From assembly GCA_023376005.1 (NCBI GenBank), contig CM042148.1, positions 67,630,304-67,694,303 on the forward strand: 64,000 nucleotides of DNA, in the 5' to 3' direction. Position numbers and translations under genes: made by a program. The stretch comes from Doryteuthis pealeii. Its lineage: Eukaryota; Mollusca; Cephalopoda; Myopsida; Loliginidae. The notes below the pieces were generated by a model that had not been told where the DNA came from, ran no database searches, and worked only from the letters and a program-made list of their open reading frames with translations. How positions within the stretch are numbered: the stretch's first letter is position 1; the number at the start of each line of letters is the position of its first letter. Shown one piece after another: positions 36,981 through 48,252 of this stretch.

Positions 36981-37278
36981 TGGTCTAGTTATACCTGATA
37001 TTACAAAACTCTTGAAGCTTAATATGTCATAGAATATCTTTTCTATCAAATTGCTTAGAATAATGTGCCATTCAAAACATAAATTCTTAAAACTTTTGTC
37101 AAAATTTTCGAAATGAGAAATTATCATTATCATACATTGATTTATATGACTATTGTCTTCATCTTTGTTATAGAAGGTTACTGACTAAAACGGACATCCA
37201 AAGAGAAGGACAAAGGACAACTATAACAAGCAAGATAAAACATTAGTCCAAAGAAATCGATCAGTCAATAGAATGTTC

Positions 37279-37935
37279 GGTGCCGTATAGTATATGGCCT
37301 ACCTTTTGATTCTGTTATAGTATGGCCTACCTTTTTTGATTCTGTTATAGTATGGCCTACCTTTTTGATTCTGTTATAGTATGTGGCCTACCTTTTTGAT
37401 TCTGTTATAGTATGTGGCCTACCTTTTTGATTCTGTATAGTACTACCTTTTTGATTCTGTTATAGTATATGGCCTACCTTTTTAATTCTGTTATAGTATA
37501 TGGCCTACCTTTTTGATTCTGTTATAGTATATGGCCTACCTTTTTGATTCTGTTATAGTATGTGGCCTACTTTTTTGATTCTGTTATAGTATATGGCCTA
37601 CCCGGTTTGAAAGTGTCCTCCCTCAGTAAGACTATATTTATAGATATAAGTAGTAGGCAATTCATTGAAACTAATTATTTTTCATATATATTCAATTTCA
37701 AGAAATGCAATTCAGTCATAAGCTGTATATAGTAATTAAGAATAATTAAAAAAGATTTTATCCATAATTTACATGAATCAGAGATCTATTTAATTCTAAA
37801 ATATTCTAAAATTCTGAAATAGGGTTAGGGGTTAGGGTTAGCAGTTATTATTATAACCTTATGATATGCTTTTTATGGTAGGCCACATACTACAAGAGAG
37901 ACATGATTTCGTAGGCCAAATTCTATAATGGTACC
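37279..37935. mobile_element. hAT-like MITE family P3 (copy B allele)
   Basis: Counterpart of 10157-10830. The 31-bp array (about 37290-37600) has different unit lengths and internal deletions, and the TTAGGG tract is shorter, so both repeats vary between A and B. Confidence 0.85.
37290..37600. repeat. 31-bp minisatellite, copy B allele
   Basis: The same 31-bp unit as 10169-10495, about ten units, several shortened (for example TAGTATGGCC, TAGTACTACC). Confidence 0.88.
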
Positions 37936-38108
37936 AAATGTTCTAATGATTTTTAATCACACAATGATTTTATCTTTTACAATATTTATATAAACTAATA
38001 GATGGCAATCATCCTATATTGCTTGTTGACTTTTTAAAAGAAAATATTGTTTTAGGCATATGTACATATATTTAATATCATATATTTAACTCAGATATAA
38101 TATTAAAA

Positions 38109-38348
38109 CAGGGCTGGTTTAGCTCAGTCGGTGGAGTGTTCAACTTAGAACCATAAGGTTCTTGGTTCGATACTGGTCCTCACCAACTCAGCATATGAGT
38201 AGCACAGGGATCTGTGCAGTAAAGGAGCTGATGGTAGGTGTGGCGCTCCACCTCAGATGCAAAAATAATTTTGGTCTAGTGCTAGTAAAAAGGAGACAGA
38301 TTCCCTCGCTGTCTAGCTGGTACTGACTTTAGGCCGCACCGACGACTT
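38109..38348 (+). mobile_element. tRNA-derived SINE family S1 (copy B)
   Basis: Counterpart of 11004-11247, with the same target duplication. Confidence 0.9.
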
Positions 38349-38391
38349 TAATATTAAAATATAATTTTTATCATGTTTTCAACAAAAAAAA

Positions 38392-38647
38392 GGTAATCTG
38401 AATATTAGCTACATAAACATATTAATAACAATTAAGTTCATTTCAAATAATGCGCAAGCACAATTAAGAACACATTTTATGATATTTTCATGTTAAAACA
38501 TGCAGTTGTATTGATTTGAACAAATTTGTATTTTCAGTGTAGATTTACAGTGAAATGAAAATGGCCGAGCAAAACATAACGGCTTCCTCAAAGAGAAATT
38601 AACAAGGGGAGATTACTTTCATTTATGTAGCTAATGTTGAGATTACC
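38392..38647. mobile_element. MITE family P2, shorter copy (copy B)
   Basis: Counterpart of 11290-11545 with the same termini and the same deletion of one arm. Confidence 0.8.
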
Positions 38648-39295
38648 TAAAAAATTAGATGAACTGAGTATGAGATGCAAATTATTGTTACTTTGGGTTG
38701 TAATGAGTAGTGAAAAAGAAAATATTTCTTGTTTGAAAAGATTTTTAATTAAATGAATTGCCAAAATGCTTATGTCTAAATGTTTGACTTCTGTGATCCT
38801 TGATGTATTTTATTTTCGACCAAAAAATCTTTTTATCCTTCTCAGTCATTCTTTTGTTTTCATATTAGATTAGCTACAATTATTTGATGACAAAAACGAT
38901 GTCTTTACTTTCAATTCTTATGGGATTTTAATATTTTTGTTCAATTACTTTTTTATTTGGTTGGTGTTAAAAAAATATTTGCATGTAAATTTAGTTCAGA
39001 TGTAAAAAAAAAAAAAAAGGTTTACAATATTTTACAAGAAATTGAATTTGTATGTTGTCAAACATCAACAAACCACAATATCTTTTTTTATAAAAAGGAT
39101 TTTTTGTGGAAAATGCTATTTGTAAATTTAATTATTATTATTATTAATTGATTAATATTATTGTATTATTTTCTTCCTTGGAAATTGTATCAAAGTTGCT
39201 GAAAAGAATATAAAATGAAATAAAATGGTATGCAGGAAATGAGCTGGGGATTTAATTTTTAAATTGACTATTACAATATAAAACCCATTATTATA

Positions 39296-39722
39296 AGTTA
39301 ATAGCTCACATGACTTTTGGAACCATTTTTTCACGCTCAGAGTTGCCGAGGCATGGAATAAGCTGCCTGTGTCCGTTGTGGGCTGCCAAAACACTGCATC
39401 TTTCAAAGCCTCCATACTTCCTGTAGTCCGCCAACACTATACGTGATACCCCCATCCACACACATATGCATGCATGTGCACACATGCATGTATATTATTA
39501 CTGTACGTTATTCATGTTCCTGACACTAATACATTATTCTGTGTACTAAACATGAGATTTTGATGAGTTGTGGTGCACCTGAGCACTGTACATATACATG
39601 TATATTTTTACTGTACGCTATTCATGTTCCTGACACTAATACATTATTCTATGAACTAGATATGAGACTTTGATGAGTTGTGGTGCACCTGAGCACTGTA
39701 CACAATAAATTTCATTATTATT
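39296..39722 (+). mobile_element. 3' fragment of the same LINE family (copy B)
   Basis: Counterpart of 12185-12618 with the same duplicated 3' UTR segment. Confidence 0.78.
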
Positions 39723-39729
39723 ATTTACT

Positions 39730-40310
39730 CCTTTTGAGTTTTCACATCAGCATTAGCTGCTGGCCTTTCACTGGAGTCTGAGTGACAGCAAGTCTCCTCA
39801 GGTCTCCAGGACTCTTCTGAGTATTCTGGAAGATTGCAGCAGTGCAGTGTTCTGAATGGTTTCAATCCTTCCCCTGATTTCCAAACTTTCCAAACCCTTT
39901 TCTAATCCTTTTGGGACTGTTCCAAGTGCACCAACCACAATTGATATCACTTTCACTTTCATATTCCATAACTTTTTCAGTTCTCTGGCAAGGTCCAGAT
40001 ATTTGTCTATTTTTTTCATTTTCCTTTAACTTCACCCTGTGATCTGCTGGCACTGCAAAATCCACCAGTTGACAAGTTCTTTCTTTTTTGTTTATCAATA
40101 CTAGGTCTGGCCTTCTTGCTGGGATAAGGTGATCCGTTTTTATCTCAAAGTCCCAGAGAATTTTGTGCGTTTTGTTCTCAAGAACAGATTCTAGTTTATG
40201 CATATACCATTTTGTTGTGTGGTCAAAATTTAATTTTTTGCATAATTCCCAGTGGATCACCTTCCCAACCCAATCGTGTCTAGCTTTGTATTCTCGTTGT
40301 GCTATTATTA
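39730..40310 (-). mobile_element. C-terminal fragment of a second non-LTR retrotransposon (copy B)
   Basis: A 168-codon frame at 39862-40368 reads through ILWDFEIKTDHLIPARRPDL, QLVDFAVPADHRVKLKENEK and EKVMEYESES; an overlapping frame (39798-40019) continues VKVISIVVGALGTVPKGLEK and IQNTALLQSSRILRRVLET. This is the C-terminal region common to a group of invertebrate LINEs, cut by one frameshift. No reverse transcriptase domain remains. Confidence 0.8.
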
Positions 40311-40730
40311 TTATTATTATTTTTATTATTATTATTCCATTCATTTGGGGATATTTCCTAATTAACAAATCAAACTGTATATGAATTGGACTATATGTTC
40401 TAGTGTTTATATAAAAGTTTACTGAGATTGTGTAAAACCAAAATCAGTGAAAAGTGCATTATAACCAGAAATAAGGTACATATTTTTAGGGAAAAATTTT
40501 CTTTCTGGACCCAAAAAGTGAAAAAATATTTTTGGGGTAATGAAGTTATGGTAAAACTAATACAAAACAAAAAAAAAATAAAAATAAAAAACAAAAACAA
40601 AAAACAACTCATTTGTCAAAAAAATTATCTGATTTTGGGGTTCTTGCATAAAGTGGAAAATAAGAAGCAAACTTGTGTGTTAAATAATTAATTACCACTG
40701 TTATTATTAATATATATATATATATATATA

Positions 40731-41055
40731 TTTATTTATTTTACAATGTTATCATAGATCAATGTTCATTATCAACGACCGCGGTTTCATGCCGAAGCAA
40801 TCATCAGGTTGAAAAGTAAGATCCAATGGTGTTTGTTGTGGTTCTTTACTCAAAGACACATTTAGGATTGTAAATAACGTCGGTTAAATTTTCCCGAACG
40901 CTGTTATTATTTTTTAAAAATTTGAAAAATTTGAATTTTTGAAGTAATGCCAACGAAGTTGCCTCCCTTTATCCGTTGAAAATGTATAGGGTGTATTTGA
41001 AACCGCGGTCGTTGATAATGAACATTGATCTATGATAACATTGTAAAATAAATAA
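40731..41055. mobile_element. MITE with about 58-bp terminal inverted repeats, only in copy B
   Basis: Left arm TTTATTTATTTTACAATGTT through CGACCGCGGTTTCA; the right arm is its inverse (TGAAACCGCGGTCG through CATTGTAAAATAAATAAA). It is inserted in a TA microsatellite, so the target duplication cannot be read. Copy A has an uninterrupted TA tract at 13605-13653. Confidence 0.8.
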
Positions 41056-41133
41056 ATATTAGCTCTTACAAACTGTGATTGAGCACTGTATTTTCTTTGT
41101 TTCATCGCAAAAGAAATTTTGTTTTTACATATA

Positions 41134-41179
<46 letters not shown>

Positions 41180-41184
41180 AATGT

Positions 41185-41570
41185 GTGTGTGTGTGTCATC
41201 CACAGACATTGTATTTCGACGTTTCACATCTCATCAGTGTGGCTAGACACAGCACTTAACTCCAACCAGGAGCGAAACCCGACTGACTTTACATCTGCCC
41301 GATCTGTTAACCTCTAGGCCATCGCCAGCTGCCATTAATGAGCGGTGTTTTAACTGTTTTAAATACATACATCTGTGTATATACTTTAAGATCACCAGAG
41401 AGATCAAATCTGTAAACAGATGATTATTGCCTTATGCTGGCGGTGAAAGTTTGTTAAAGTCGCTCCAAAAGAGCATATAATAAGTCATCTACAGGCACTG
41501 TGTTTCAACGTTTCACGTCTCATCAGTGTAGCTAGACACAGCACCTAACTCCAACCAGGAGCAAAATATA
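41185..41570 (-). mobile_element. tRNA-like SINE family S4, one copy plus a second partial copy
   Basis: The first unit (about 41185-41400) matches 13668-13870. A second partial unit (about 41480-41570) repeats ACTGATGAGACGTGAAACGT on the minus strand, and both repeat GTTGGAGTTA(A/G)GTGCTGTGT. Confidence 0.6.
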
Positions 41571-41574
41571 TATA

Positions 41575-43500
41575 TATATATATATAGAATGATTAACTTG
41601 ACCAAATCAGATAACTGTTCATGAATTGAAGTCAATATTTTGACCTGTGATACAGTGAACTGAATCTTTATTGACTTTAACACTGGAACTTACTCATCAT
41701 CAAAAGCAACTCCTTCAATTAAATCTTAATTTAGCCAAATAAACTATTTACTCTTTAATCAAGGAGTATTGGCACTTTCTTTGACCTGAATAACCACAGC
41801 ACCCTTAGATGATCATCAGAAATATATAAAGGGTAGTATGTATGTATGTATGTATGTATATTCGGAGAAAACTATGAAAATAAAACAAAGTAAATATATA
41901 TACACATTCACTATCACCTGAGCTTGCTTTTAGTGCAAAAATAATGAAGATTTTACTCATATTCCTGAAGGTGCTTAAAAATGTACAATTTGAATAAGAG
42001 AAGGGAAGGTGTTCATGATCAAAACAAACAAATTAATTATGGAAGACCAAAACAATCAATGGATCTGTGAGACTAACATTTTTATATCCCCTCTCTACCC
42101 AGGCAATGCCGGGTAGCCACTTCTAGTCAGAAACAATTTCTATTTTGCAAGTGGAATATATAATTACTTGTTGGTATATTTTTTACATAAGTTTATCTTT
42201 ATTCTTGACAAGTAATGTTTAATATATATTAATTTCTTTTATATGGCTCAAGTATATCTGAAAACATGAATTGCTTAAATTAGCGATTCTTTTGGTAGCT
42301 TACCCTCCTTGGTGGGGTTTAGATAATACTGACTGTATCCTCACTAAATAGCTTCAATTGTGGAGCTCTGGGAGTATTGAATTACTCCTTTGTTGCCATT
42401 ACTCCCAGGTCCACTCCTCTAGGGTTAAATAGATCCATTTGAAAATTATTAGAACTAGCAAATATATGCACCCTCCGGGTGCAAGTATTTAAGTTTTAAT
42501 ATAATAAAATATCATGTTAAATTAGAAAGGCTATTGAAACTGAATAAGAATTCAGATAAAAATATTTGGAACAGAGGGGGTATAATCGGAAAATAGAACA
42601 ACTTTGAAACTAACTGTTCCACCATTTTCCCTTACTCCCGTCTTTCAGTGGTAAATTTCCCTAATTTAACTATTTAGTTAAAATAGGAAGAAAAGAATAA
42701 AATTACATTTATTTCTTTATGTTAATAGATTTCTGTTAAGATTTATCCCCGAGAGTTTTGCTCATATTTATTAAGATAAAACCAAACAATTAGAAATCAA
42801 TAATACTAAGCATATATTTATTAAAATCAAATTTTTAAAGATCAATATGCAAATTAGCCTTCCCATTCACACTGTAAACCGCTATTTTGTTGAATAGATA
42901 AATATAATTGCATGTTATTAGTGTGTAGATATTGCTAACAGTCTTAATGATGTAAAACAATTTTAGTAATAATTGAGGTTTAAATAAAAAAAAAAAATCA
43001 TGGAGAATGTGATGTAAATAACAAAGGGAATTGTGACTTGTATAGTAATATAGTTTCGGTTACAGACAGAAAAAACCACAATCTCCATTATAATAAGATT
43101 AGATATGAATACTTGAAACTATATAACTGTGCAAATTGTTAGTAAAAAGCATAGTTACTTAAAGCTATAATTGTTCACAAATAATTAACATTATTTACTT
43201 GAAACCATATAATTTGGCAAGTCAGAAAAAACCAACCAACCAACCAACCAACCTTTTGGTGGCGACTTAATTTATTCAACAAACTATTGCATTCCCCTTA
43301 AATGTTTTGCTTTAAAAAAAAAATGGACAAAAATGTTGCTCATGGGATTCAGTCCCACTTCCCAGGATATTGTCTTTATAATTTTTATTCACCTGTTCAT
43401 TATGTCCTTTTGTTTGTATTACTTGTGAAATAAATTATGATTTATTCCATTTACATAAAGAGTCTCTTCTTCTTTTCTCTGCACCAGAAAAAAAATCTGG
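41575..43500. other. Mostly unique intergenic sequence
   Basis: Holds a (TATG)n microsatellite (about 41837-41860), the S3-related fragment (42300-42435) and an (AACC)n run (about 43232-43252). No gene seen. Confidence 0.5.
42300..42435 (+). repeat. Fragment related to S3
   Basis: Shares TTACTCCCAGGTCCACTC...GGGTTAAATAG with S3, but its first part differs. An old or mosaic copy. Confidence 0.4.
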
Positions 43501-43501
43501 C

Positions 43502-43666
43502 TGTAATAAGTAATTGAGAGTTACTTCCCCTGTTTTCTTATTACCTCCCCTTTGTGTAAATCTTTAGCTTTCTGAAAGTATATAAACTCCCAAGAAAACT
43601 GCAACTGTATTCTAAGTAGAATAAAGCTTTCTCAAATCCGACCGTGTGTGTTCATTTATTATTACA
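43502..43666 (+). mobile_element. Short solo LTR (165 bp) with 5-bp target duplication
   Basis: TGTAATAA...TTATTACA ends (inverted TG..CA), TATA-like GTATATAAAC at about 43579, poly(A) signal AATAAA at 43620-43625, and exact duplications CTGGC (43497-43501, 43667-43671). No internal coding region and no partner LTR: a recombined solo LTR of an LTR retrotransposon. Confidence 0.85.
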
Positions 43667-43775
43667 CTGGCCAACATTTTGTCTAATAGCAGAAAGGAAA
43701 TAACAACAATATCTCTGGTTTATAGGTATAATTTATTTGAACATTCTAATGAAACTTATAAAATCTGTTGTTACC

Positions 43776-44655
43776 AGAATCCTAATTACATAATTGTACT
43801 AAATCCATTTTCTATTTTTCTTTGAAGGGCAGAGATAATGTTAGATAATGGATAGGCATAGCTTATCATTTTTGTAAGGTAGTGTAGTGAACATTTTAAA
43901 ATTGATGGTAACTGTGGACAATTCCAATAAATTTAAAGAATCTCAAATCCATAGTCATCTGGAGCGGGCCTCTCATTGGCTTAAAGGATTACATGACCAG
44001 GATATGAATCCTTATTACATAATTGTACTAAATCCTTTTTCTATTTTTCTTTGAGTGTTATATATCCATGTTGCGGGTATATAATCAATGAGTTCTTTTG
44101 TTAGAGAGAAAGAGAGAGAGGTAGACAGAGAGAGATATTGACGGATACGTAATTTATTTGCCGTTCTTCGTCTAATCTTCTCTTCGGCCATGATGTCTAT
44201 GTCTATTCTGGCTGTTTCATTGTTCTTCTTGCTTGGCCGGTCTTCTAACTAAGGCATGCTTAATTAATTAACAACTGTTGTTGTTTTTCAAAGCTTTATT
44301 TGTCTTATTTTACGTCTAGGCTGCCAACTGACTTTCTAACTAAGTCACATGACGTGCGGGATTTCAACCATCCAGAAGTTTTCCATCCCGTGATATGAAA
44401 AAACTGGATCTGCAGAATTACAGGGTGTTGCCAATAATCTATGCTACCACATAGATTATGCAACATGAGGGGCAGAGATAATGTTTAAATAATGGATAGG
44501 CATAGCCTATCATTTTTGTAAGGAAGTATAGGGAACATTTTAAAATTGATGGTAACAGTGGACAATTCCAATGAATTTAAAGAATTTGATAGGTCTTGAA
44601 CCCAGAGTCATCTGGAACGGGTCTTTCATTGACTTAGAGGATCACATGACCAGGT
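43776..44655 (+). repeat. Tandem duplication of a ~230-bp segment, second copy split by an LTR
   Basis: CTAATTACATAATTGTACTA...GGGCAGAGATAATG...CATGACCAGG at 43776-44002 recurs at 44007-44055 plus 44468-44655. Confidence 0.78.
44056..44465 (+). mobile_element. Solo LTR (410 bp) with 4-bp target duplication
   Basis: TGTTATATATCC...GATTATGCAACA ends, flanked by TGAG (44052-44055, 44466-44469). It interrupts the second copy of the direct repeat described at 43776-44655; the uninterrupted version of the junction is visible near 43829. Confidence 0.82.
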
Positions 44656-45392
44656 GACTCCGGTAAAGTAGAATTAGAATCTAGGGAGTGGAGGAGGCTA
44701 GTGGCCTGTTTTGGCCAGATATGTTTTGCATCTGTGTTGCTTCCCCGTGCGTATTTGTTTTCACGAATTAAAAATTAATAGAATTATTATTAATATCTTT
44801 AACTCCTGGAAACAATAATTTAATAGGAATTATTTTTTTATTAAACAATATTTAATTAATTATTTAATAATGTTGTTTAAAGTTAGTTAAAGTAATTAGT
44901 TTAGCTGTTTCTTTTTGAGATCACCCATATAACTTATTTATTTTTAAATAATTTGATACATTTAAAAATGAATAAGTAATAGTTTAATAGTGTATAAAAA
45001 ATATGTCTCTTGGTTTGTCTCTGATAATTATGAAAATAATAAGAACAGAAAAGGGAACCCAGAACTAAAGAGACACCCGGCCCCAAAGAGAAGAACCCTT
45101 GATTTGAAAGAAAAAATCCTGATACAACCCAATGAAAGATAGAAGATGAAGACAATAGAAACAGATGTTAGTAGAACAGAAACCTTATAGCAGTGAATTT
45201 AAGAAGAGGACTATGCAACAATAGCAACAACTGTTAATTATTGTATTGACATTGCATTCAAGGAAATAGAAAAGGGTTAAAAATAAATAACAAAGAAATA
45301 AAAGGTGAATGAGCATTCTATAAAAAGTTCAAAATCCTAAGACAGATCTAGGAATAAGTAAGGGGGTTTTATCACAGAGATTTATAACTTTT

Positions 45393-45725
45393 ACCCCCAA
45401 TCCCTTTTTATCATATGGGTGCTAGAAGGCGGTGGCTGCGGGTCTACATGTCCTGGGAATGACGTTAAACTCTATCTGATGGTGAGGTTCCAGTTTTGGA
45501 GGTTTGGGGAATGTGGAGCACCCTTTCATCACCATTGCTCCCTGGTCCACTCTGACCCGGAGTGGTAGTACCTGTTAGGGTCCCATCTATGGGTTAAATA
45601 GAAAAACATGAGCTGATAAAAAAATTGTATTATCCATTAAGAATTGATTTATTTCAAAACTTTATCGGCATTAAGTGACCCACTGAGGTTGATATGCTGT
45701 AAAACAAAACAAACCAAACTTATAA
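45393..45725 (+). mobile_element. Dispersed SINE-like repeat family S3
   Basis: The block GCTAGAAGGCGGTGGCTGCG...CTATCTGATGGTGAGGTTCC...CCCATCTATGGGTTAAATAG with 3' end GAGGTTGATATGCTGTAAAA and an (AAAC)n-like tail also occurs at 61205-61575 and 63185-63535. The purine-pyrimidine tail suggests LINE-mobilised retroposition. ORFs in it are incidental. Confidence 0.7.
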
Positions 45726-45828
45726 CTTTTAAAACAATCTTTTTAAAAACATATCAATTTAAAATGTGTTTAAGTTTCTATTAGTGTGATGTATTATTAA
45801 TACCATTGTTGATTTATATGTATCTTTT

Positions 45829-46204
45829 CTTTTTCTCTGAATTGGACACATAGCCTAGTGGATAAAGGAGTTAGGTTAAGACAGTTCTAAGTGACAGTTA
45901 TCTCTAGACTGCAGGTTCAATCCTGGTCAGGGGCAGCAGTTAAATAGAATAATAATTAACACAGCTTAACACTTGTACCCCAGCTATGGTTAACAGAATG
46001 AAAACAGGATACCCCCATGGACTGAATAAAGGGTTAGGTTCAAAGTTCCATGATGGCTCCTGACAAGAAGGTTTCTTGAGTCTGAGAAGGCTCCCGAGTT
46101 CAACAAGAAATAACTGAAGAAGGCCGGAGGGCACATCAGCCAAAATGTTGTACAGATATCAATGAAGATGACGACAATAGTCCGAATAATACAAATAATA
46201 CTAA
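45829..46204 (+). mobile_element. SINE family S2, plus orientation
   Basis: tRNA-like head CACATAGCCTAGTGGATAAA, B-box-like GGTTCAATCCTGG, body, tail ending AATAATACTAA. Flanking GTATCTTTT (45820-45828, 46205-46213). Confidence 0.82.
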
Positions 46205-46406
46205 GTATCTTTTTTATTATAATGGAGATTGTGTGTTTTTCTGTCTGTAACCGAAACTATTACTACTCAAGTCACCTTAGTTATTTACGTCACATTAATG
46301 ATTTTATTTTTATTTAAACCTCAATTGTTAATAAAATTGATTTGCCATTGAACACCAACCAACACCAACTCCAGAATCTGTGCAACAACACCGGAAAGAC
46401 TTACAA

Positions 46407-47516
46407 TGTGACACTATGGACATTGGGGGGGTTAATCCTTGCCAGTGGTCGTTAAAGAGCTGATATCTCCTGATATTGAAAACACCAAGGCTCTAAAAAT
46501 AATATAAAATTTATTTTGGAAAAAGAAACGTTTTCGTCTGAATTTTATTGAGTAGCGTATATTTTCTTGGTAAATAGAAATTCAGCTCTAGGAAACCATA
46601 TGCCCCCTTGACGAATGGACTTGTCAAAATAATTGAAAGAAGAAATTAAGTTGGGAAATTTTGGGTATAGATAATTTTAAATTCGCAGAGTCCAGACAAT
46701 ATTAAAATAGATGAAAAGATTATTTTGCTCCTGGGACGGGGATTCACCCGGTAAACCGAAAGTACGAGTTGGGCATATGGCAAATCTCGAGATGATACAA
46801 AGGAAGCCTTGTGGCTTGACCGGGAATAATTGATTAATGAGCTTCGATTTGGGAAATCCCTTTACCCAAATACTTTTGCTGAGTGGGCGAAAGTTGACGC
46901 CCCTAAAAAGTGGTAGTCACAATAAGCATTAAGAGAGGAGGAGGAAAGCTATCCTCCTGTTATCCTCATTGTAGGTAATGGTAACAGAAAGGGATTTTAG
47001 AAGGTTGGAGAAAAGGGGTTGTGCTTAGAATTTTGCTAACTTCGCATTTTTCCAAGTTTGGGATTTTAAGATTTCAAACAAAGGAATGATGGACGCGAAT
47101 TGATTAGAAACTGACATTAGGGAAGACACTTCCCCCGTCTGACCATACCCTGTATTTGGGCGATTATTACTTAAGCGAGCTGATTTTGGGGCTCGCGGCA
47201 CTTCGCCATCTTGCCTCACGAAACTCTGCTGCGCTGAAAGACGTTATGAACACCCCTCAAGACCAACTTAGATAAGAACAACCAGCTCCTGTCCTTAAGC
47301 CAGTCTAGAGTGTCACTCCACCAGAAAAAAAAAGAACATTTTTCCTGAGAACAGCGACGGACTGTACAGACTTTGCCTGTATAGATATAAAAGCATTTTG
47401 ACTTCAAAAACAATTGTTGAAGTGTTTTTTTTCATATAATTCTTTACCAATTGTGAGATTCAACAATCTTTCTTCCAGCAGCAACCTGTCACCTTTCATT
47501 TTCTAAAACTACACAA
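46407..47516 (+). other. GC-richer block, possible LTR (low support)
   Basis: The block runs from TGTGACACTATGGACATTGG to CTAAAACTACACA, is visibly less AT-rich than its flanks, and contains no gene I recognise. TG..CA ends and the ORF that follows would suit an LTR, but no second LTR, target duplication or convincing primer-binding site is visible. Confidence 0.25.
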
Positions 47517-47677
47517 CGTGGGGGTGGAAGTGTGTAGGGGTTGCTACACCCGAGGAGAAAAACCAGCGACTCCAGCAAAAAAGAATCTCCAGTTAATTAG
47601 TCAATTGGGGTTTACACTAATTGGCTGATTGGTGTCACTGAATTCATTAGAGGCATCCGGTAAAGGGTCATAACAAA

Positions 47678-47890
47678 ATGTTCTCTCAATTCTTGAAAGA
47701 AATAGATAACATGTCTGTGGATAATTGTGAATTCATCCGAGACTGCATTGAATTTTTTGGTCACAAACTTTGTTGCGAAGTTTTAACCCCAACAAAAAAG
47801 AAAGTTGATCAAATTAACAACTTCCAAGAACCTGTCGCAGGAGCCGATAAGGATGTTGACCCCCGTGAACATTTGAAAAGAAAGAATTAA
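47678..47890 (+). CDS. Unrecognised 70-codon ORF
   Basis: Encodes MFSQFLKEIDNMSVDNCEFI and ends DPREHLKRKN. It is hydrophilic, with three cysteines and no membrane segment. I do not recognise it. It could be the start of a gag-like frame following the possible LTR at 46407-47516, or chance. Confidence 0.2.
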   Translation: MFSQFLKEIDNMSVDNCEFIRDCIEFFGHKLCCEVLTPTKKKVDQINNFQEPVAGADKDVDPREHLKRKN

Positions 47891-48140
47891 ATGACACATG
47901 CTGGGTAGAGGAGGACAGACATTAAGTTTTAACTCTTAACATCCTGTGGAAAATTTTCCAAGTCCCGAGCCCCATTCCAATAAAGATATATTTAAAAAAT
48001 GGCTAAAAATGGCCTTTTCATTTAAAGTTACCTGTTATTTTCTTTAAATCAAAGACTTCTACATGTTTAATATTACATTTAAACAAAGGCTATCATTTGG
48101 AGATGATTAAGAAAATGAATTCTTCTGGCTGGGTGGAATG

Positions 48141-48184
48141 AGGTGGTATAGGACGTTAAGAACTCTTAACGTCCTATACCACCT
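48141..48184. repeat. Perfect 20-bp hairpin with 4-base loop
   Basis: AGGTGGTATAGGACGTTAAG - AACT - its exact inverse. The GC content of the stem is moderate and no T-run follows, so it is not a Pol III or bacterial-type terminator. Confidence 0.85.
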
Positions 48185-48252
48185 AAAAGTTTTATTCGCA
48201 CATGATAAAGCAGGTTGTTGGTTTCTTCAGTGGTTAGGCTGTCTGTATCACA

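Larger units (their letters stand above)
27891..41410. repeat. Duplicated block, copy B (matches 1-13,891)
   Basis: Counterpart of copy A. Insertions present only here: 28904-29518 (hAT-like), 29976-30383 (composite SINE), 33474-34118 (Tigger-like) and about 40731-41055 (TIR MITE). Similarity to A ends near 41,400 in the SINE-like repeat that abuts the N gap in A. Confidence 0.93.
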
